A DNA stretch of 64,000 nt from Desulfovibrio desulfuricans (GTDB taxonomy: Bacteria > Desulfobacterota > Desulfovibrionia > Desulfovibrionales > Desulfovibrionaceae), in contig NZ_CP036295.1 in NCBI RefSeq assembly GCF_004801255.1, positions 2,566,001-2,630,000 of the forward strand. The letters run 5' to 3'. Within the stretch, counting starts at the first letter, position 1; each line of letters begins with the position of its first letter. Shown here one piece after another: positions 59,353 through 64,000 of the stretch. Below the pieces are notes generated by a model. It had not been told where the DNA came from, made no database searches, and saw only the letters and a list, made by a program, of their open reading frames with translations. A program made the position numbers and the translations under genes.

Positions 59353-59503
59353 ATGACAGGCTCACAGTCAGGATGCCAGCAGGAATGCAAACAGAGGTTA
59401 TCTTGCGCCGCTACAGAGATGACTGACTGATTTGTTTTACACGATAACTGCGCCACCAACTACTGCGATAGTTCAATAACATGGCAGCAAATTCCAGCAA
59501 GAT

Positions 59504-59716
59504 TCACGCGCCAATTATTTGCTTTGCCCGATCCGACTGATTAGGGAACATATCTGAAGGCACAGCCTCTCTCCCCATTTTTTCACAAACCATATAGCGT
59601 GCACAATTTTTAAAATCGGCTTCGCAATATGTTTTTTTAAGAAGAGTTGCCGTACCCGGTTTATTGGCCATTTTATCATTGAAAAAAATACATTTGGCAA
59701 TGTTTTCGCAAGGCAT
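59504..59716 (-). CDS. Small Cys-rich protein of unknown function
   Basis: A 70-residue soluble protein with five Cys: Cys3 and Cys9 (MPCENIAKCIFFNDKM), then Cys31, Cys38 and Cys44 (KKTYCEADFKNCARYMVC), ending VPSDMFPNQSDRAKQII. The YC-x6-CARY arrangement is one I associate with short conserved hypotheticals of anaerobic delta-type proteobacteria, perhaps metal or Fe-S binding. It is believable as a gene because AAGGAGGGG lies just before its ATG. It is isolated, in AT-rich DNA between the channel and the DsrE gene. Confidence 0.8.
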   Translation of the reverse strand: MPCENIAKCIFFNDKMANKPGTATLLKKTYCEADFKNCARYMVCEKMGREAVPSDMFPNQSDRAKQIIGA

Positions 59717-60034
59717 AATCCCCTCCTTGTTTTGTATGCAATAAACTATACATTAGTTAAAACTTCACAGCAATACATATTGATGCACAACTATGGTCAT
59801 ATTGCTATGATATTTCTATAAACTTGCAATAATTATTAACAAATTTCATTGATATTCTTCAGTGCAACCATTTATCTGTCAGTAAAAAATGCACCAAACA
59901 GATCACATATGGTTTTAAGCGTGTTGTGGATGTTGCTGCGGGCACTATATGTCAAACAGTATTCAGTTGTTTTTCCAGCGCAGCAAGCGTATTTCCCAAC
60001 TTGCAACATATTTCAATCTATCTGGAGGCTTGCA
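59717..60034. other. AT-rich divergent intergenic region
   Basis: 318 bp between the small Cys-rich gene and the DsrE gene, AT-rich in its left half. It must carry both promoters. No clear operator was recognised. The frame of the DsrE gene is open back to 59849, but the upstream part lacks a ribosome site. Confidence 0.5.
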
Positions 60035-60388
60035 ATGAAGAAGTTTCTTTTTGTGCTCTCTCGTGGCCCAGAGGATCCTACTCGCGCGGTGCGGTGTTTT
60101 CAGTTTGCCAAAATTGCTGCGGAAAAGGGGCACGACACCACTGTGTTTCTTGTTGACGATGCGGTGTACCTTGCCAACCTGGGCATGGCCGAAAGGGTAA
60201 AATGCCCTACGGGCGATGAGCTGTTGCCCTACATGAAAGTGGTTCAGAATAAAGGCAAAATTCTTGTGTGCAAGCCCTGCGCCGCAACCCGCATGATCGG
60301 CGAGGACGACCTGCCGACAGGATTTGCCATCAGCACCGGGGTCGCCCTGATTGAACTGGCCGAAGACGCACAGGTTTTTTCTTTTTAG
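60035..60388 (+). CDS. DsrE family protein
   Basis: A 117-residue single-domain DsrE-fold protein: MKKFLFVLSRGPEDPTRAVRCFQFAKIAAEKGHDTTVFLVDDAV, then KILVCKPCAATR with a CxxC pair where sulfur-carrier members (TusD/DsrE) hold the persulfide Cys, and a hydrophobic C-terminus. Such proteins move sulfur or are of unknown role in sulfate reducers; this copy is not in a dsr cluster. GGAGG lies 6 bases before ATG 60035, which fixes the start. Confidence 0.88.
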   Translation: MKKFLFVLSRGPEDPTRAVRCFQFAKIAAEKGHDTTVFLVDDAVYLANLGMAERVKCPTGDELLPYMKVVQNKGKILVCKPCAATRMIGEDDLPTGFAISTGVALIELAEDAQVFSF

Positions 60389-60395
60389 GTGTGCC

Positions 60396-60438
60396 CCTGC
60401 CCACGCAAAAGGCCGCCCAACAAAGGACGGCCTTTTTA
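60396..60438 (+). terminator. Terminator after the DsrE gene (repeat copy 2)
   Basis: Stem AAAGGCCGCCC / GGACGGCCTTT (one mismatch relative to copy 1) with loop AACAAA and TTTTT, 8 bases past the stop. It matches copy 1 at 42 of 43 positions, including the CCTGCCCACGC leader. Confidence 0.9.
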
Positions 60439-60471
60439 TGCCTTTCCATTGCTGGCGCTGAAACCAGCGCC

Positions 60472-61359
60472 CTAGACATCCTGCGTCTGGTCAGACTCCT
60501 GCTCGGCACGCATGTAGTGCTGTATAAAATCCTTGCGTTCAGCGGCGTAACGCTGTTCCGCCCTGAGATAGGCCGGGTCGGGATAAAAATCGTATCTTCC
60601 GTCCTCGAGCCGACGCTCCCTGAACTTGCGCTCAACGCGTACCGGGCGAAGCCCTGAAAAATAAAGCGCGTTGTGAAAGTAAAACATGCCTCGGTATTCA
60701 GCGGAAAGACCGTTTGTTTTGCGTATTTCATCATCAAGGTGCGCATTTTCCCTGTAGAGCGCGTGGCTGTGCCGTATGTACTGCTCGCTGCGGGCCATAT
60801 ACAGATTTTTTAGCCCTGCGGCCTTGAGCCTGGAGCTGAAGTCTGAATCTTCAATGCCGTAGAGGCCGTAGTCCTCGTTCCAAAACCCAAGCCGGGCATG
60901 CGTTGCCTGCGGTATGAGCACGCACGAGCCAACGCTGTACTCCACGGCAAAGCAGCCATCATCCGCCTTCAGGCCGGGCCAGGAATCTTCAATATAATAC
61001 CCCACGCAACCGGCATCAGGATGCGACTGCGCTGTTTCTATGAGCGTTGTCAGCCAGTCGTCGCGCAGCACTTCAACGTCGTTGTCCAGCTTTACATAAT
61101 ACAGGGCGGGCACGGCAGCCCAACCAAGGTTTGCCGCAACGGCAACGCCCACATTGCGTTTGCACAACAGCAGGGAGTCAATGACCCCGCCGTTGTAAAG
61201 CTCTTGCAGATACGCAACGGATCCGTCCACGCTGTTGTTGTCGACGACAGTCAGATGCCAGCCGGGGCAGCGCGTTTTTTTGAGCGCATTGATGCAAGCA
61301 ACAGTGGATTGAAGCCTGTTGAACGACGTAACCGTCACATTGGCTATGCATTCTGCCAT
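60472..61359 (-). CDS. Family 2 glycosyltransferase
   Basis: A 295-residue GT-A fold enzyme. ATG 61359 is used because GGAGG lies 6 bases upstream. Motifs: VTVTSFNRLQSTVACINAL, VDNNSVDGSVAYLQEL (nucleotide-sugar site), and the metal-binding LDNDVEV; then EDYGLYGIEDSDFSSRL, the usual acceptor/base motif (ED). No membrane segment, so cytoplasmic. The C-terminal 60 residues are charged. Donor and acceptor are unknown. Divergent from a second GT2 gene. Confidence 0.87.
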   Translation of the reverse strand: MAECIANVTVTSFNRLQSTVACINALKKTRCPGWHLTVVDNNSVDGSVAYLQELYNGGVIDSLLLCKRNVGVAVAANLGWAAVPALYYVKLDNDVEVLRDDWLTTLIETAQSHPDAGCVGYYIEDSWPGLKADDGCFAVEYSVGSCVLIPQATHARLGFWNEDYGLYGIEDSDFSSRLKAAGLKNLYMARSEQYIRHSHALYRENAHLDDEIRKTNGLSAEYRGMFYFHNALYFSGLRPVRVERKFRERRLEDGRYDFYPDPAYLRAEQRYAAERKDFIQHYMRAEQESDQTQDV

Positions 61360-61724
61360 CTGGAGCCTCCAAAAACATGTCCGAACAAAACGCCAACCGG
61401 CATACCGGCGCTGCCGCGATGCCCGCAGGCCTCGCCGCATGCGGGCAATCTGCGCCCTGGCAAACACCATGCTGGCAGGCTGCATGCTACAGTAAGGCTT
61501 ACCCCGCCGCAATGGACCGCCCACTCGCAATGTGGCATTGAAAAGTTGGTGGTCCTGACATAGGAGCACAAGAACAGTGCACCACCACGCAACGCGGTTG
61601 CCTGCCTGCGGGTCAGGCGCAGGGCCGAAGCGCTTGGCGAAGGCGGCAGGTCGGTTCGGCAGCCCAGACCAGTAGACCAGACCGGCATATGGGCATTTTG
61701 ATCTTTTTATTTGGGGTTTCGCGC
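61360..61724. other. Divergent intergenic region between two GT2 genes
   Basis: 365 bp of normal to high GC. Only short direct repeats (AGACCAG at 61667 and 61675) were noticed; no operator, RNA or conserved ORF was recognised. Confidence 0.5.
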
Positions 61725-62801
61725 ATGATAACGCTGGCGACCTATACCTACAACGACCACCAGTTTGCCCTTGGGCAAATCCGCAATGCCCTGAAGCTGC
61801 GTCCCTTTGTATCTGAAATTATCGTGGTCGACGACTGCTCCGAGCCCCCCTTTGCTCTTGATGCCGAGATGCGGCTGCAAGGTGTAAAGCTTGTGACGCA
61901 TACCGAAAACAGAGGGCCAGCCCTAGCCAAATGGTCGGCCCTGCAGATGGCCGCGCGCGAATATATCCTCTCTGTCGATTGCGATATGGAATTCAGCCGA
62001 CAGTGGGTGCTGACGGCCCTTGAAACACTGAAAGACCCTGCGGTGGGGCTGGTGGGCGCGCGCATTGTAAGCAGGAATTACGGCGACCCCCTGTCGCGGG
62101 GCATGCACTACGATTCGCTGCACAGCCCCCGCCAAAATCCGGCCCAGTTTGCGCCGGGGGGGCTTTGGCTCATGCGGCGGCAGTGCTTTGTCGACCTGGG
62201 CGGCTTTGATGATTACCCGGACAGAACGCACGAAGACTGGTTTCTCTCGCGCAAAATTACGGCGGCGGGGCTGAAGATTGTCATCAACGAAGCTTTTCCG
62301 GCAACAGAACTGCGGCGTTTTTGCCGCAAGACCTTTGTGCGGCGTGAATCCGCATATCTGCAGGAGAGCTATAGGGCCATTATCACCCGGCTGGAGCCCT
62401 CGGCAGTGCTGGCGCACATTCAGCGGGAGCTCGCAGACGCCCTCGCCATAGCGGCCAGATACGATTGCGCCATGCTGGTTTATGTGCGGTTGGCAAGGAT
62501 ACTGCGGGCGCTGGCATGTGTGCTGGACGTGTACGCCAGTGCGCCCCTCACGCAAGAGTTTGCCGCCGCCATTGATCAGACGTTTTGCCGCTACGCGAAC
62601 GTGGCGGCGGCGCTGCGTGAAGACTGCGACATCCCCGCCAGCGACGGTGCTGCGCGGCCAGCCGCCATCGTTGATCTGGTGCGGTTTATGGTCGACTGCC
62701 TGGGAGACGCCGTACTCGAAACGCTGGATACGGTGACCATACCCGAGAACAATGCCAGCGAAGCGCAGCGGGCGGCCGATTTTCATTACCTGTCGTGGTA
62801 G
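61725..62801 (+). CDS. Family 2 glycosyltransferase
   Basis: A 358-residue GT2 enzyme. ATG 61725 starts MITLATYTYNDHQFALGQI; an upstream ATG at 61689 would add 12 hydrophobic residues. Motifs: EIIVVDDCSEPPF, ENRGPALAKWSALQMA, the metal site SVDCDMEF, and GGLWLMRRQCFVDLGGFDDYPDRTHEDWFLSRK (acceptor base region). The C-terminal ~120 residues form an extra helical domain of unknown role. It is convergent with the WbsX-like gene, 81 bp away. It probably builds a surface polysaccharide or protein glycan. Confidence 0.87.
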   Translation: MITLATYTYNDHQFALGQIRNALKLRPFVSEIIVVDDCSEPPFALDAEMRLQGVKLVTHTENRGPALAKWSALQMAAREYILSVDCDMEFSRQWVLTALETLKDPAVGLVGARIVSRNYGDPLSRGMHYDSLHSPRQNPAQFAPGGLWLMRRQCFVDLGGFDDYPDRTHEDWFLSRKITAAGLKIVINEAFPATELRRFCRKTFVRRESAYLQESYRAIITRLEPSAVLAHIQRELADALAIAARYDCAMLVYVRLARILRALACVLDVYASAPLTQEFAAAIDQTFCRYANVAAALREDCDIPASDGAARPAAIVDLVRFMVDCLGDAVLETLDTVTIPENNASEAQRAADFHYLSW

Positions 62802-62882
62802 CGCACCCAGCAAGCGCCCGCAGGCATGTGCGGCGACCGACGCCCCCCCCAACGGCGAGCACCTGCTGGCAATGCCTCTTGC

Positions 62883-63929
62883 CTAGCCTGCGGCCGGAGC
62901 GTTGAACGCCTCCATTACGTCGCGCACCGCATGCAGATACGCAAAGCCATGCCGCTTATCCGGCTCCAGATGGCAACCCTCGCCCCATTCATTCCAGGCG
63001 TTGATAAAAACATACTGCATGCTGTCCGGCAGGTGTTCCTGGGTATGCGCCGCCATGGCGCGGAGCATGGAGGTGAAAACCTCTACCGACTCGCCCACAA
63101 AGGACAATCCGTGACTGCCCCGACGGGGGGTGTTGTCCCAACCGGGGAATGCGCAACGCAGCCGGGTGTAGTCGGGCGTCTGCTTCAGCAGCATGTCGCG
63201 CACCGTGCCCGCATAGTCGAACCGCCGGGGATTTTCCCCGGCGGGTGAAAGCATGTTTTTTTCGCTCAGGTTGGGCGCAAACTCCACCATGACGTCAAAA
63301 CCCAGATTGGCGGGGGGCTGCCCCACGTAGCACTCCACACCAGCCAGGCAAAGCTCTGTGCGCCTCATGGCCCAGGCTTCTTCGCGCCATACCTCGCTGT
63401 AGAGCTGCATCATGGGGTTGCGCTCGGGCGCAAAAACAAGCAGCAGGGGTTTGCCGTCTATTCTGATATAGCGCGGATTGTCAAAATACTGCACGAGATC
63501 CGTGACGAGTTGTTTTGCCTTTTCCCGCGAGTACTGCTGCGCGATAAAAGGCTCCCGCCGTGTGGGCCGGGTGTTGTCGTACCAGCTGTCGTGCGCCCAG
63601 CAAAGGCAAAATTCGTTGCGTATCAGACGGCTTTTGTTGATGAGATGCAGCGGCGCATCCAGAAGTGTGCGGCCAGCCATGTTATAGTAATAGTAACAGA
63701 AAGCCGGTACATTGTTGTCCCAGGCAATATGGTGCTGTTTTGTCAAAATCTTTTCATCTGTAAGATCGTAGTAGCCGAGTATTTCGTGAGGAACATGGGG
63801 CTGTAAATGCCCATTGTACAATGGAACGGCCTTGCGGACGTTGCACCACTCAGTAAAATTTTTGCCATAAATGTCATTTTCGGGAATGACGTGAAACTGC
63901 GGCAGATAGAACGCGATAGCTTTCATCAT
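62883..63929 (-). CDS. WbsX-like (GH99-fold) glycosyltransferase-associated protein, possibly continuing past the window edge
   Basis: A WbsX-family domain of 348 residues from ATG 63929 (an adjacent ATG at 63926 is equally good). Hallmarks: MKAIAFYLPQFHVIPENDIYGKNFTEW at the start, GYYDLTDEKILTKQ, FCYYYYNMAGRTLLD, and FINAWNEWGEGCHLEPD at the end. The family occurs in O-antigen and capsule clusters and has a GH99-like barrel. The frame stays open to base 64000 with no stop, so this could be the C-terminal domain of a larger multidomain glycosyltransferase; no Shine-Dalgarno precedes the internal ATGs, which favours that. Confidence 0.8.
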   Translation of the reverse strand: MMKAIAFYLPQFHVIPENDIYGKNFTEWCNVRKAVPLYNGHLQPHVPHEILGYYDLTDEKILTKQHHIAWDNNVPAFCYYYYNMAGRTLLDAPLHLINKSRLIRNEFCLCWAHDSWYDNTRPTRREPFIAQQYSREKAKQLVTDLVQYFDNPRYIRIDGKPLLLVFAPERNPMMQLYSEVWREEAWAMRRTELCLAGVECYVGQPPANLGFDVMVEFAPNLSEKNMLSPAGENPRRFDYAGTVRDMLLKQTPDYTRLRCAFPGWDNTPRRGSHGLSFVGESVEVFTSMLRAMAAHTQEHLPDSMQYVFINAWNEWGEGCHLEPDKRHGFAYLHAVRDVMEAFNAPAAG

Positions 63930-64000
63930 AGTTAGCCGTTGCCGTCCATTGGGAGTATCAAAAACCATCAGGTTTGCCCGCAAAAATGAACCAGAGGCGC

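Noticed and set aside
1..64000. tRNA, rRNA, transposase, integrase or cas genes
   Set aside because: None could be recognised by motif in either strand; a covariance-model scan would be needed to exclude tRNAs formally.

Overview
The window is 64 kb of a GC-rich chromosome from a strictly anaerobic sulfate reducer, most probably a Desulfovibrio-type member of the Desulfovibrionaceae. The evidence is a selenocysteine-containing, Tat-exported periplasmic formate dehydrogenase with a tetraheme cytochrome c3 partner, a B12-dependent ribonucleotide reductase, a UbiD-family menaquinone decarboxylase of the futalosine type, DsrE-family and MucR/Ros-type proteins, and a PglB/STT3 oligosaccharyltransferase. 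No rRNA, tRNA, transposase, integrase or cas gene was seen. Most of the window is core genome; the accessory or oddly composed parts are around 10.5-12.3 kb, 27.8-28.0 kb, 57.2-58.2 kb and 59.3-64 kb.

Layout. 0-4.4 kb (+): the end of ileS, lspA, a small membrane protein, a YbgF/CpoB-like TPR lipoprotein, then a CheZ-type phosphatase. 4.8-10.5 kb (-): formate dehydrogenase locus fdhA (UGA read as Sec, with a visible SECIS hairpin), fdhB, fdhE and a cytochrome c3. 10.9-12.3 kb (-): a TetR regulator with a perfect operator, translationally coupled to a nucleotidyltransferase. 12.4-14.9 kb (-): molybdenum/tungsten-related genes (FmdE/MoCF fusion, mobA). 15-21.6 kb (+): transglutaminase-like protein, cvpA, mazG, a degenerate GH13-like lipoprotein and a GT39-like membrane protein. 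22-27.7 kb (-): exported hypothetical, glpX, nadE, ubiD-like decarboxylase, Nudix hydrolase. 27.8-28.6 kb: a 60-bp-periodic repeat array and a MarR regulator. 28.6-33.2 kb: Sua5, rlmH, pglB, rsmG. 33.4-38.6 kb (+): fabD, argS, SPOR protein, MlaE-type permease, ruvC. 38.7-41.5 kb: flavodoxin/HxlR divergent pair, cyclophilin, Bax-inhibitor-1 protein. 41.6-45.7 kb (+): rnr and murJ. 46-54.4 kb (-): membrane protein, YdjM-like protein, nrdJ, an Rsm22-like methyltransferase with Arg/Asp-rich tails, and a RACo-like ferredoxin/ASKHA protein. 54.6 kb (+): fliM behind a clear sigma-54 promoter. 55.9-64 kb: gmhB, a MucR-like regulator, a 1-kb AT-rich desert, a K-channel/RCK protein, a small Cys-rich protein, a DsrE protein, two GT2 glycosyltransferases and a WbsX-like protein at the right edge.

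How it fits together. The formate dehydrogenase cluster, the FmdE/MoCF protein and mobA form one functional neighbourhood: making the Mo/W-bis-PGD cofactor, maturing the enzyme, and passing electrons from formate to the periplasmic cytochrome pool. CheZ and sigma-54-driven fliM belong to chemotaxis and motility. PglB, gmhB, murJ and the right-edge glycosyltransferases belong to envelope and glycoconjugate synthesis.

Best leads: (1) the abutting RACo-like redox activator and Rsm22-like putative Fe-S methyltransferase with disordered RD-rich tails; (2) a CRISPR-dimensioned repeat (28-bp repeat, 32-bp spacers, third degenerate copy) directly in front of marR with no cas genes; (3) the AT-rich desert beside mucR; (4) the TetR/nucleotidyltransferase unit with its 23-bp operator; (5) a strong plus-strand terminator at 50.3 kb with no plus-strand gene in front of it.
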